Shown here: positions 16,597 to 25,065 of the stretch, in pieces
How positions within the stretch are numbered: position 1 is the first letter of the stretch
Layout of the letters: each line of letters begins with the position of its first letter
From: MWCO01 sp964488865
Lineage (GTDB): Bacteria > Myxococcota_A > Polyangia > Polyangiales > Polyangiaceae
Reading direction: 5' to 3'
NCBI GenBank assembly: GCA_964488865.1
Contig: CAZAWR010000013.1
Coordinates: forward strand, 1-64,000
DNA length: 64,000 bases
Position numbers and translations under genes: made by a program
The notes under the pieces: generated by a model
Databases searched by the model: none
Told to the model about the DNA's origin: nothing
Seen by the model: only the letters and a program-made list of their open reading frames with translations

Positions 16597-17958
16597 CTAT
16601 GCAGCCTCGTTCTCCTCGGAATCAGCGCTTCCCAGCAGCGCTTCTACGAATTCCTCAGCATCAAACGGCCGAAGGTCATCGGCCCTCTCACCGATCCCAA
16701 TGTACCGAACCGGTACCTTGAGCTCGTCGCAGATTCCCAGAACCACTCCACCCTTCGCCGTACCGTCCAGCTTCGTCAACACAATTCCGCTCAAGGGCAT
16801 TGCCTCCGCGAACTGACGCGATTGCGCCAGCGCGTTCTGCCCGTTCGTCGCGTCGATGACCAGCAAGATCTCGTGAGGTGCTCCCTCCATCGCCTTACCC
16901 ATCGTCCGCGCAACCTTCTTGAGCTCCTCCATCAAGTTCGTCTTCGTGTGCAATCGCCCCGCCGTGTCGGCCAGAACCACATCCGCGTTTGCCTCCGAAG
17001 CCTGTCGAATCGCATCGAAGATCACCGCGCCCGGGTCCGCACCATCCTTGCCCTTCACCACGTCACACCCGACGCGGTCGCCCCAAACCTGAAGCTGCTG
17101 CACAGCCGCAGCTCGGAACGTGTCGCCAGCCGCAAGCAACACCTTCCGTCCATCCGCCTTCAGCTGCGTCGCCATCTTGCCGATCGTCGTCGTCTTTCCC
17201 GACCCGTTGACGCCCACCATCAGCACGACCGTGGGCTTCGATCGAAGTGGCATTCCGCCATCCCCGACGCGTAGGATCCGAACCGCCTCTTGGCGCAAAG
17301 CCGCCCACACCTTGTCCGAGTCGTTGAGCTCCTTGCTCCGCATCCCCTCCCGCAGTCGCTCCAAAATCGCTTCCGTCGTCTTCACTCCCACGTCCGACGT
17401 GATGAGCACTTCCTCCATCTCGTCGACGATGTTCGGGTCGATCTCTCGTCGACCCGTGATCAGCTTCGCGAGACGGCCGAAGAAGCCTTCGGTGGCCCTT
17501 GATTTGCCCAATCCCTTGCGCAGACCAGCCACATCGCGAGTGCGCTTCGTGGCGCCTATGTCCACCGTCTGAGCCACGAGCGGCGCGGGTTCGTCCTCGT
17601 CGTGGACAGGGATGCTCGCGTCCGCGACGTCCTCGTCTTGAGATTGATCAGTATCCCCAGGGCTGGATGGCGCCTCGGACGCAGAGGGCGCCTTGGGCTT
17701 CTCCTCTTCGGGCTTGGGGGCCTTGCGCTCAGGCTCCTTTTTCGGTTCGGGCTTCTTGTGCTCAAGCTCCTTTTTCGGCTCGGGCTTTTCGTCGCTGCGA
17801 GGCTTCTTCCCGGTCCCAGTCCGTTCCTCGGACGTGCCCGCCAGACGTTTGGGCTCGGGCGCTTCGGGAAGCGCGTCGCCAGCCTCGGGCTTGCGGATGA
17901 CGAACCAGTAGATCGCGATAACTACGACGACCGCGATGATGACGCCTACGATCTCCAT
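16597..17958 (-). CDS. ftsY: signal recognition particle receptor FtsY
   Basis: 453-residue SRP receptor GTPase that docks ribosome-nascent-chain complexes at the membrane. Residues 4-21 form a TM helix (VGVIIAVVVVIAIYWFVI), so this FtsY is membrane-anchored. A long charged linker with EPKKE-type repeats (about 45-150) precedes the NG domain. G-domain motifs: GVNGSGKTTT, AGDTFRAAAVQQL, VVLADTAGRL, TKLDGTAKGG. The C-terminus is acidic. Family members with an N-terminal TM and an A-domain linker are known. The gap to the next upstream gene is 68 bp. Confidence 0.97.
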   Translation of the reverse strand: MEIVGVIIAVVVVIAIYWFVIRKPEAGDALPEAPEPKRLAGTSEERTGTGKKPRSDEKPEPKKELEHKKPEPKKEPERKAPKPEEEKPKAPSASEAPSSPGDTDQSQDEDVADASIPVHDEDEPAPLVAQTVDIGATKRTRDVAGLRKGLGKSRATEGFFGRLAKLITGRREIDPNIVDEMEEVLITSDVGVKTTEAILERLREGMRSKELNDSDKVWAALRQEAVRILRVGDGGMPLRSKPTVVLMVGVNGSGKTTTIGKMATQLKADGRKVLLAAGDTFRAAAVQQLQVWGDRVGCDVVKGKDGADPGAVIFDAIRQASEANADVVLADTAGRLHTKTNLMEELKKVARTMGKAMEGAPHEILLVIDATNGQNALAQSRQFAEAMPLSGIVLTKLDGTAKGGVVLGICDELKVPVRYIGIGERADDLRPFDAEEFVEALLGSADSEENEAA

Positions 17959-18026
17959 GAGTCAGTCTCTCCCGCTGCTTGCAGCATGCGAAGGTGGCGC
18001 ACCATAAAACGACGGTTCCCGGCGCG

Positions 18027-19727
18027 TCAACGCAGAGCTTGTCCTCGGGGCTCCAGGTCACGAACTTCCTTCTCCAGACGCTGATCTACGGGGTCCGGGC
18101 CATAGGCTCCGCGCTCGACACGCTCCGCCCACACTGCAACGGCGTCTCCGCGGTGTCCTCGGGCCACCCGAATGACGTGCCCCGGCGTCGGGTCCGGTTC
18201 TTGGTGCCAGGGCTTGCCGCCTCTCCGAGCCCACCGGACCAACCGGTCGAGCAACAATCGGCGACGGCTTGCCAGCGCCACAACCATTTCGCTGGCAGGG
18301 GGAAGTGGGCGCTCGACTTCCGCGTGGTAGGGGGAGTCGACCAGGAGCCGAAGGTCCTTCTCTGCAGTGTGGATCTTGAAATCGAAGGCTCCGGACGCGT
18401 CGGTCCGTGCGTCCACCACCACGTCCAAGTCGACGAAGGATGGGACGACGACGCGGACCCGTGCGTCCACAATCGGCGAGCCATCGTGAGCATCGACGAC
18501 CTTGCCGGTCCACTGGTCGCGCGCTGGGGAGGGGCGGACGATGTCGACGGAGGATTCGCCCCGGAGGGTGGGTTGTGGGGTCTTCTCCCGCTCGCGGCGT
18601 CGTGGCCGCCACCAGCCGCGAACGAGCCACCCTGCGACCACGACAGCGAGGGCGATGGGAACGGCACGGAGCCAAGGGCTCGGAGCGACGGCTGTGACCG
18701 TGACCGCGATGGAACCAGCTTGCTCGTAGAAAGGCGCGTCGGGTCGATACCGAAGCAGGACGGTGCGGGACCCAGTGTCGCGCGTGGGTCGATACGTGAG
18801 CACCACGTCTGCAGAACCGTCGACCACTGCACCTGCGCCGACGACCTCGTGGTCGAGGGTTGCTTCCACGGCTCCTGTGGGGACGGGACCCCGAGACGAA
18901 TCGGCGCGAACCTGCACCGTCAGGCCGCGCGAAGGATCGCCTCGGACTTCGTCGTTTTGGGCAACTAGGCGCACACGTACCGAGCGCATGATGGTCGCTG
19001 TCGTGTGAGCGGCGGCGAGGTCGTCGGTGCCCGAAAACGAGGCGGTGATGTTTCCCATGCCGGGGCCGTCAAGGGCTGCGCTGGGGAAGTCGAAGTGCGC
19101 GGATCCGGAAGCATCGGTTTGTGTGGACGCGAGGTCTTGTCCGTCCTCGCTTGTCAACACGAGGCGCAAACCCTTGCTGGAAGAGCCCGGGGGAGCCGTG
19201 ACACGGGCGAACACGAGCACCCGCGGGGCATCGAGATCGACCCGCTCGGGGCGGGGCACGAACGCGACCGACATGGGTTGCTGGCGCGCGTTCCACAGAA
19301 TGTCCGACCGCGTGCCCTCGTGAAGTGGGCCGCCAGCGTAGACCACCCGGAGGAGGGCCTCGGTGCGAGCCAGCGCGCCCACGAGGCAAAAAGACCCCGA
19401 GGCGTCGGTGGTCACCGTGTGGTCGATGGTTCCGGCTCCAGAGGACCCCTCCTCCGAACAGCGCCCGACGGAGCGCCAAGGGATCGCTGCACTCGAGTCC
19501 GCCATGGGCGTGACCATCAGCAAGGCATCCGGGATGGCCGACCCTGCCTCGTCTCGTAGGGTTCCCGCGACCTGCAACTGATCCCGCGGCCCCGAAGCGC
19601 GTACCTCGAGCCTTGATGCCCCGCGCACCTGCACGCGTGGTGCAGCAGCGGTCGGACTCTGCCATGTGCTTGCCGCCGCGCAGAGCATGAACTGGATCAG
19701 GAAGGTGAAAGCCACACGACGTCCCAC
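18027..19727 (-). CDS. secreted/membrane protein with Ig-like and carboxypeptidase-regulatory-like domains
   Basis: 566 residues. A signal peptide (GRRVAFTFLIQFMLCAAAS) is followed by a carboxypeptidase-regulatory-like beta domain (VAGTLRDEAGSAIPDALLMV... TTDASGSFCLVG), two Ig-like repeats with transglutaminase/bacterial-Ig style strands, a single TM at about 355-376 (VPIALAVVVAGWLVRGWW) followed by Arg-rich RPRRREREK, and a second carboxypeptidase-regulatory-like domain (GKVVDAHDGSPIVDARVRV). The arrangement puts Ig-like domains outside and the last domain on the other side of the membrane. GTG 19727 is taken as the start because AGGAG lies seven bases upstream; the ATG 69 bases earlier has none. 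Function is unknown. Confidence 0.7.
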   Translation of the reverse strand: MGRRVAFTFLIQFMLCAAASTWQSPTAAAPRVQVRGASRLEVRASGPRDQLQVAGTLRDEAGSAIPDALLMVTPMADSSAAIPWRSVGRCSEEGSSGAGTIDHTVTTDASGSFCLVGALARTEALLRVVYAGGPLHEGTRSDILWNARQQPMSVAFVPRPERVDLDAPRVLVFARVTAPPGSSSKGLRLVLTSEDGQDLASTQTDASGSAHFDFPSAALDGPGMGNITASFSGTDDLAAAHTTATIMRSVRVRLVAQNDEVRGDPSRGLTVQVRADSSRGPVPTGAVEATLDHEVVGAGAVVDGSADVVLTYRPTRDTGSRTVLLRYRPDAPFYEQAGSIAVTVTAVAPSPWLRAVPIALAVVVAGWLVRGWWRPRRREREKTPQPTLRGESSVDIVRPSPARDQWTGKVVDAHDGSPIVDARVRVVVPSFVDLDVVVDARTDASGAFDFKIHTAEKDLRLLVDSPYHAEVERPLPPASEMVVALASRRRLLLDRLVRWARRGGKPWHQEPDPTPGHVIRVARGHRGDAVAVWAERVERGAYGPDPVDQRLEKEVRDLEPRGQALR

Positions 19728-19898
19728 AGAGGACTCCTTCCGGTGCTCTCCGGAGAGGACAGAAATGATACGGTCGGTCTGAACACGGAAGGCCATTGGT
19801 CCGTCGATCCATGAGCCTCAGTCCCCGTCTTCGGAAACCGGGCAGGAGCAGGATACAGGATCCTTCCCCCCTCGCCCCGTGATATTCTGGGTGGTTGC

Positions 19899-20735
19899 AT
19901 GGCTCGAATTCGCACCTTCTCGCAACGCATGCTGGCGACCGTCCTGTGCCTCGCCGTACTGCTCGGCTCGTCGCGTGCGTTCGCGGGACCCACCGTGGCG
20001 GAACTTGCCGAGCGCCTTCGCAACGCCTCCGACTTTCGCGTGCGCGTTCAGGCTGCGCTCGCCCTCGGAGCGTCGAAGGCCGACGATGCGGTCTCGCCGC
20101 TGTGTGAAGGGCTCGACGACGGCAACGCGACGGTCAGGAGTGCAGCGGCGGCGGCGCTCGGGCGTCTGCGCAAGCCGGGGGGAGTCACCTGTCTCGAGAA
20201 GCGCTCCAAATCCGAGTCGAACGCGTCGGTCAAGTCCCAGATCACGCGTTCCATTGCCCAGATCAAGGGAGGGGGGGCATCCGACGCGCCGGCGCGGGCG
20301 CCCGACGGTTCCACCAAGTGGTACGTCGCGGTGGCCGAGACGAAAAACAAGGGCAATCGAAGCGCAAGCGAAATCGACAAGATCGTCCAAGCGGCCGTGC
20401 GGAAGGCCTTGATGGCGAACGCTGCGGTTGCCCTGGCGCCCGCAGGAGAAACGACCGCCCAGGCCCAGGCTGTTGTGCAGAAGCACAAGGTTCAGGGCTA
20501 CCTACTCCAACCTACGGTGGAAGCGCCTGAGTACGCCGATTCCAGCCTCACGATTCGCGTTCGGTTGACGATGTTCACCTACCCCAACCAGGCGCTCCAG
20601 GGGGAGTTCGCACCCAAGCTCACCCAGTCCGGCACACCCTCGGAAGATCACGAGTCGGAGAACGAACTCATCAAGATGGCGTCCGAGCGTGCGGTCGCTC
20701 GGTTCATCACGGTGGCCGAGACCACCAAGCCTTAG
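19899..20735 (+). CDS. exported HEAT-repeat protein
   Basis: 278 residues with a signal peptide (RMLATVLCLAVLLGSSRAFAG) and two or three PBS-lyase-type HEAT repeats (FRVRVQAALALGASKADDAVSPLCEGL; ATVRSAAAAALGRLRKPGGV). The second half (from WYVAVAETKNKG) is an alpha/beta region that recalls the 'HEAT plus TolB/lipoprotein-like' proteins of Myxococcota: it reads like a domain computing over KHKVQGYLLQPTVEAP. The function is unknown; a periplasmic scaffold is likely. It is followed 104 bp later by a HAMP protein gene on the same strand. Confidence 0.7.
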   Translation: MARIRTFSQRMLATVLCLAVLLGSSRAFAGPTVAELAERLRNASDFRVRVQAALALGASKADDAVSPLCEGLDDGNATVRSAAAAALGRLRKPGGVTCLEKRSKSESNASVKSQITRSIAQIKGGGASDAPARAPDGSTKWYVAVAETKNKGNRSASEIDKIVQAAVRKALMANAAVALAPAGETTAQAQAVVQKHKVQGYLLQPTVEAPEYADSSLTIRVRLTMFTYPNQALQGEFAPKLTQSGTPSEDHESENELIKMASERAVARFITVAETTKP

Positions 20736-20755
20736 GCGAGGCGATGGGGGATTTG

Positions 20756-20785
20756 TTGTCCGCGTCTGCGGGTCCCAAGTACCCT
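20756..20785 (+). promoter_or_regulatory. candidate promoter of the HAMP protein gene
   Basis: TTGTCC (20756-20761), 18-bp spacer, TACCCT (20780-20785), 54 bp before ATG 20840. Confidence 0.35.
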
Positions 20786-20839
20786 TGTCGCCAAGTCGGC
20801 CAACGATTCGCGGGCGCCTGACCGCTGCAGAGGCTCACC

Positions 20840-21625
20840 ATGAATGGAACCAACATTCCTTCCGCCCCTCCTCCTCCGTACAAGCGCAGCGCGCGCAACT
20901 ACTTGCTCGACCCGAAGTTCCAGCTCAAATACACGGGCCTCTTGGTCCTCGTGGCTTTGCTGCTATCCGGGGTCTTGGGCACGCAGCTCTGGTTCACCAA
21001 CAAGGCCGTCATCTCCCAGAGCCAGCAGGCAGTCGAGCAGGGGAGGGAGACCGTCCAGCGAGGCCAGAAGACCGTCGAAGAGAGCAAGAAGGTCTCCGAG
21101 GTCGTCGCGATGAACATCGCGCGTGAGTACGCCGACAACCCCGAACTCGCGAAGCTGTTCAACGCCGACACCGAGAAGCGAAACGAGGAGCTCGCGGAGG
21201 AACAGAAGCGGCTGAAAGAGGACTCTCAGGCGCTCGAGCAGCAAGCGGCATACCTCGCGAGCCAGCAACAGAAGACGTTGTTCGTGCTGGTTGGAGGTCT
21301 TGCGGTTCTCGTCATCGCCATCGCCCTCACGGGCATCATCTTCACTCACAAGATCGCGGGGCCCGTCTTCAAGATGAGCCTGTTGCTGCGCAAGGTCGGC
21401 CACGGACAGCTCAAGGTTTACTCTGGGCTTCGCAAGGGGGATGAGCTGGTGGACTTCTTCGAGACGTTCCGCAAGATGGTTGACCGGTTGCGCGAGCGTC
21501 ACGTCGACACGATGACTCGTCTCGACGAGGCCATCCGGAGCTTGGAGGGCGAGGTGGAAGCGGAGAAGCTAGCTCCCCTCAGGAAGCTTCACCAAGAGAT
21601 GGCCGCCCGCCTCGAGGACTCCTAG
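20840..21625 (+). CDS. two-TM HAMP-domain protein without output domain
   Basis: 261-residue inner-membrane protein: a Pro-rich cytoplasmic N-terminus, TM1 at about 32-53, a periplasmic coiled coil rich in E, Q and K (about 54-145), TM2 at about 146-168 and a HAMP-like domain after it (HKIAGPVFKMSLLLRKVGHGQL). It ends about 45 residues later in a further coiled coil, with no kinase, cyclase or methylation domain. Such short HAMP proteins in Myxococcota are annotated only as signal proteins; a role in passing a periplasmic cue to a partner is inference. The start has a GAGG seven bases upstream. Confidence 0.72.
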   Translation: MNGTNIPSAPPPPYKRSARNYLLDPKFQLKYTGLLVLVALLLSGVLGTQLWFTNKAVISQSQQAVEQGRETVQRGQKTVEESKKVSEVVAMNIAREYADNPELAKLFNADTEKRNEELAEEQKRLKEDSQALEQQAAYLASQQQKTLFVLVGGLAVLVIAIALTGIIFTHKIAGPVFKMSLLLRKVGHGQLKVYSGLRKGDELVDFFETFRKMVDRLRERHVDTMTRLDEAIRSLEGEVEAEKLAPLRKLHQEMAARLEDS

Positions 21626-21660
21626 TCCTAGTGCTTCATTTCAATTGAATTGAGGGGTTC

Positions 21661-21794
21661 GTGCTCAGCGAAGCGGTGCTCGTGCTCGTGCTCGTGCTCG
21701 AAACCGGGGTCGCTTGAGCCAGCTCCTGCTTGCGACACCTGACCAGGCGGCCAGATCGAGTACGAGCACGAGCACCGCGCTTCGCGCTGAGCAC
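21661..21794. repeat. large interrupted inverted repeat at a convergent junction
   Basis: The left arm (21661-21700) contains GTGCTCAGCGAAGC and then GTGCTC four times in tandem. The right arm (21757-21794) is its near-perfect reverse complement, ending GCTTCGCGCTGAGCAC. The arms are 56 bp apart and lie between the stops of the HAMP gene and yraN. It can form a stem of about 38 bp and may act as a bidirectional terminator or be a mobile palindromic element. Confidence 0.8.
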
Positions 21795-21826
21795 GATGCA
21801 CGCGTCGATTCGAGTGAAACGAGGCA

Positions 21827-22198
21827 CTAGTCGATTCCCCCCTCGACGTAGTCCACGGTCGGTCCCGTCGGTCCCAGTGACACACAAGCGACGTCCAAGC
21901 GGACACGGTCGACCGTGGGATCCTCCGCGAATCTCAGTTCCCAGAGTCGTTCGGCGGCGAGGATGAGCCGTTGCCGTTTGGTGGGGCCTAGGCTTTCGAG
22001 GGCCGTTTCCCAGGAGGTTGGCCCACGGTGTCGGACCTCGACGACAGCGACGACGGATCCCTTTCTCGCAACAATGTCAAGCTCAAGATGCCCGATCCGG
22101 ACGTTTCGAGCCAAAACGGTGAATCCGTGATGAATGAGGTATTCGACGGCGGCCTGCTCGGCGCGTCGCCCCAGAGCGTGGCCTGAGCCGCGCGCCAT
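21827..22198 (-). CDS. yraN: YraN-family (UPF0102) nuclease-like protein
   Basis: 123-residue protein with the UPF0102 fold: LGRRAEQAAVEYLIHHGFTVLARN, then the endonuclease-like HLELDIVARKG and VVEVRHR segments that place the E-D-EVK type acidic residues, here with R in place of the usual K of EVK. Function in the family is uncertain; a Holliday-junction resolvase-like nuclease fold is known. It lies 12 bp downstream of a lipoprotein gene on the same strand. Confidence 0.88.
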   Translation of the reverse strand: MARGSGHALGRRAEQAAVEYLIHHGFTVLARNVRIGHLELDIVARKGSVVAVVEVRHRGPTSWETALESLGPTKRQRLILAAERLWELRFAEDPTVDRVRLDVACVSLGPTGPTVDYVEGGID

Positions 22199-22210
22199 GA
22201 GAGAAGATGC

Positions 22211-22816
22211 CTAGAACTCGTAGGCGTTCTTGGTGAAGCCGCAGCCCCCGGCCACTTCGTGACAACCGAAACCCCGGTCGCAAGTGTAGCCGTCGGAGAC
22301 CTTGTCTTCCTGCTTGACGCAGTACTTGTCTCCGGGGGCGATAAGGGTGGGATCGAGGGACCGGGTGACTTCCTTGCAGTCGTACCCTTCGGGGCACTCG
22401 CAGTACTTGGCCGCGGAGTCTTCCCCGTCGCACCGGCACGAGCAGTAGACCTGACCCTTGCGGGGCTGGCACTGTGAGTTGACGGGCACATCGACTTCGG
22501 TGGTGGTTCCCGGCACGAAGCACTTTTCGCTATCCGCGCCGGAGTAGGCCTCAGAGATCAAGGGTGAGTCTCGCCCTTCGGCATTGCCGAACGGGCAGGA
22601 GACGCGTCCTCGGAAGTGCTTGACGAGGCAAACTCGGGTCTCGCACTGGAAAGACCGGTCCTCGATTTGCGCGCCGGACTCCGTGGCACCGGAGTACTGA
22701 GCGCTGAACTCGTCGTTGGGAATGCAGGGGTCTCCGACACCGCCCGCCTTGCAGGCGAGGGCGACGGCTCCGAATAGCAGAACCATCGAAGCGGAAACGA
22801 GCGTCTGCCGCATCAT
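22211..22816 (-). CDS. cysteine-rich predicted lipoprotein
   Basis: 201 residues. MMRQTLVSASMVLLFGAVALAC is a lipoprotein signal peptide with lipobox ALAC; the mature protein has about 18 further cysteines, including a CSCRCDG cluster, GFGCHEVAGGCGF and an EGF-like spacing (KYCECPEGYDCKEV), so it is probably disulphide-rich and exported. It resembles the Cys-rich lipoproteins seen across Polyangia, of unknown function. ATG 22816 is chosen with GGGAG nine bases upstream; a longer open frame upstream is not needed. It probably forms an operon with yraN. Confidence 0.75.
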   Translation of the reverse strand: MMRQTLVSASMVLLFGAVALACKAGGVGDPCIPNDEFSAQYSGATESGAQIEDRSFQCETRVCLVKHFRGRVSCPFGNAEGRDSPLISEAYSGADSEKCFVPGTTTEVDVPVNSQCQPRKGQVYCSCRCDGEDSAAKYCECPEGYDCKEVTRSLDPTLIAPGDKYCVKQEDKVSDGYTCDRGFGCHEVAGGCGFTKNAYEF

Positions 22817-23225
22817 CGTGGTGGGCTCCCTGAGTACGGATTTCGGGCCGTGGCTCGAAATGGTTGCACGTTGTGCGGCGGGACATCTCGATGTGCTCAC
22901 CGCACGCTCTTTCAGCGACGCTGCACGCTAGACCAGGGAAGACGGGGGAGTCAACGGGGAACTGGACGAGCCTCGGGAGACCGATGTCGTATCGTTGGCT
23001 ATCTTGTCGTACCGGAGGAAGCCCGGCTTGGAATTGTGCTTTCCGCGGGGATGCCTTGCGGCCGGAATTGTGCGATGGTTCTGGGATAGTTGTCGTTTCG
23101 GAACCGAATCGGTACACGGACGGTGCATGGATTGGAGACCGAGCGTATGGGCAGACGAATGCCCGTTCCAGCGGTGCTGGGGCCGGCTTCATGGGGCTCG
23201 GCGGGCGGAGCGCGGGAGGAGTCGC

Positions 23226-23255
23226 TTGACAAGCTTCTTCGCGCCCCGTTAACAT
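23226..23255 (+). promoter_or_regulatory. sigma-70-type promoter of the Glt/Nfs-like locus
   Basis: A consensus TTGACA at 23226-23231 and TAACAT at 23250-23255 with an 18-bp spacer. The predicted transcript starts near 23262 and has a leader of about 107 bases before ATG 23369. This is the best promoter match in the window. Confidence 0.75.
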
Positions 23256-23307
23256 GACGCGCCCTGTGAGAGCCATCTCCAGGTCATCATTGATTTTTTT
23301 GCCTTTG

Positions 23308-23337
23308 AGGGCCCACGGGGACACCTCCCTGGGCCCT
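23308..23337 (+). promoter_or_regulatory. stable leader hairpin before the first locus gene
   Basis: AGGGCCCA (23308-23315) pairs with TGGGCCCT (23330-23337) and GGG with CCC inside it. It sits in the 5' untranslated region about 30 bases before ATG 23369. There is no T-tract after it, so it is not a typical terminator; it could protect the transcript or affect translation. Confidence 0.55.
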
Positions 23338-23368
23338 GGGAAAACGTCGCCGAAAGCGAGGAACAGCG

Positions 23369-25060
23369 ATGCTGAATCGGTTTGCGTGCATCTGCCTGGT
23401 GGTCAGTGCCATGGGCTTTGCAACCGGAAGCGCCGTCGCCCAGGGAGCGAAGGGCGGAAAGGCCCCCGCGGCGGAGGCGGTGGACATCGAGCTCGACGAG
23501 CCCGGAAACGAGCCCACGGGGCCCGTGGTCGCGGGGCAGATGACCGAGGAGGCGGCCCAGGCGAAACGTCTGTTTGACAGTGAGAAGTGGGCCCAGGCGG
23601 CCCTCGCGCTCGATCGTGTCTTCAAAGGCGAGACCGGTGACGACGAGGGCAACAAGCAGATCGCTCAGTACAACCTGGCCATCGCGTTGTACCAACTGAA
23701 GTTGCATCAGGCGAGCTACAACATCTTCAGTTTGGTCGCGGACAATCCCAACCACCTCAAGTTCAACGAGACGTTGCTGTGGCTCTCCAAGCTGGCGACG
23801 CAGTTGCCGGAACCGGCGGACATCATCGAGCGGGTCGGCAAGTACAAGTCCGACGCGATCGCGCGGTTCGACAACCCCAACCAGCACGAGCTGTTCTGGC
23901 AGCTCAACTACCTGCTCGGACGCTACAAGTACCGCAACCGCCAGTACGAAGAGGCCATCCGGCTGTTCCAGAATGTGAGCAAACGAAGCAAGTACTTCGT
24001 CCAGGCCCAGTTCTTCATGGGCATCTCCTACGTGCAGCTTCGTCGGTCGGTCCCTGCCGTCAAGTCCTTCAACCGCATCGTCGGTGCCATTGACGACGGC
24101 GTCGAGGGAGTCGAGGACGAGCAGCGCATGCGTGACCTTGCCTTCCTCTCGATGGCCCGCACGTACTACACGGCGTCGATTCGTCTGGACGACAACAACA
24201 CGCCGACGGTCGACGCCACGAAGCTGAGCGCCGCGGTTAAGTACTGGAACAAGATCGACGTGGGGAGCGAGTACTGGCTGGACGGCTTGTTCGAGCAGTC
24301 CTGGGCGTATTTCATGGCGGGAGACTATCCTCGCGCGCTCGGGAACATTCACACCATCCAGTCGCCGTACTTCCCCAACTCGTTCTACCCCGAGGCGGAC
24401 ATTCTCAAGGCCGTCATCTACTTCGCGAACTGCCAGTACAAGGAAGCCACGACCGTGGTGGCTCGCTTCAAGCTGAAGTACGAGCCCATCAAGACGGAGA
24501 TGGAGAAGATCCTCGCGCAGTACAAGGGCGAGAACCAGGAAGCGAAGATGTTCGAGTTCCTTCGTAACGTCCGGGAAGGCAAGGCCGACCTCGACCCGAA
24601 GGTGCGTCCGATCGTCGAGAACTCCCTGTCCGACCGTCAGCTCCTGCGGAATCTCGAGTACGTGCGCGTGCTGGAGGACGAAGAGCGAGTCTTCAAGAAG
24701 GCTCCCGACGCCTTCAAGAACTCGCCCTTGGGGGGCGATGTGCAGGACGCGCTTGACTTCGCGAAGGACCTTGCGGTGCGCAACGCGGGCGACCTGGCGC
24801 GGGCTCGGTTCCAGCGTACGGTGGATGAGTTGAACGAGCATCTTCGGGACGCTGCCAAGATCTTGATCGACGTGACCGCAGCTGAGCGCAACAAGCTCGA
24901 GCAGGCAGTGCAGAGCGGCCAGGTCTCTCGTGAAGAGTCCAAGATCTACGGCGTGGTGAAGCCGGACGAGGAGCACGTGCTCTGGCCTTTCAATGGCGAG
25001 TACTGGCGTGACGAACTGGGATTCTATCGGCAGGTCGTGATTTCGAACTGCGGGAGGTAG
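23369..25060 (+). CDS. periplasmic TPR protein, GltC-like
   Basis: 563 residues with a signal peptide (RFACICLVVSAMGFATGSAVAQ) and TPR-like helical hairpins through the body (AAQAKRLFDSEKWAQAALALDRVF; LGRYKYRNRQYEEAIRLFQNV; FEQSWAYFMAGDYPRALGNI). The conserved C-terminus has DEEHVLWPFNGEYWRDELGF, which I associate with GltC/NfsC-type proteins. By analogy it would be a soluble periplasmic part of a trans-envelope complex. Ribosome binding site GAGGA precedes ATG 23369. It is the first gene after the strong promoter, and the next gene starts five bases after its stop, so translation is probably coupled. Confidence 0.72.
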   Translation: MLNRFACICLVVSAMGFATGSAVAQGAKGGKAPAAEAVDIELDEPGNEPTGPVVAGQMTEEAAQAKRLFDSEKWAQAALALDRVFKGETGDDEGNKQIAQYNLAIALYQLKLHQASYNIFSLVADNPNHLKFNETLLWLSKLATQLPEPADIIERVGKYKSDAIARFDNPNQHELFWQLNYLLGRYKYRNRQYEEAIRLFQNVSKRSKYFVQAQFFMGISYVQLRRSVPAVKSFNRIVGAIDDGVEGVEDEQRMRDLAFLSMARTYYTASIRLDDNNTPTVDATKLSAAVKYWNKIDVGSEYWLDGLFEQSWAYFMAGDYPRALGNIHTIQSPYFPNSFYPEADILKAVIYFANCQYKEATTVVARFKLKYEPIKTEMEKILAQYKGENQEAKMFEFLRNVREGKADLDPKVRPIVENSLSDRQLLRNLEYVRVLEDEERVFKKAPDAFKNSPLGGDVQDALDFAKDLAVRNAGDLARARFQRTVDELNEHLRDAAKILIDVTAAERNKLEQAVQSGQVSREESKIYGVVKPDEEHVLWPFNGEYWRDELGFYRQVVISNCGR

Positions 25061-25065
25061 GCATC

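Larger units (their letters stand above)
22817..23368. other. 552-bp intergenic leader of the Glt/Nfs-like locus
   Basis: No protein gene is supported here. The right half holds a strong sigma-70-type promoter (23226-23255) and a leader hairpin (23308-23337) before the first locus gene. The left half should hold the promoter of the leftward lipoprotein/yraN unit, but no clear hexamers were recognised. Confidence 0.6.

Noticed and set aside
21628..21906. His/Glu-repeat small protein on the minus strand
   Set aside because: It arises from reading the GTGCTC hexamer array of the intergenic palindrome; no ribosome binding site.
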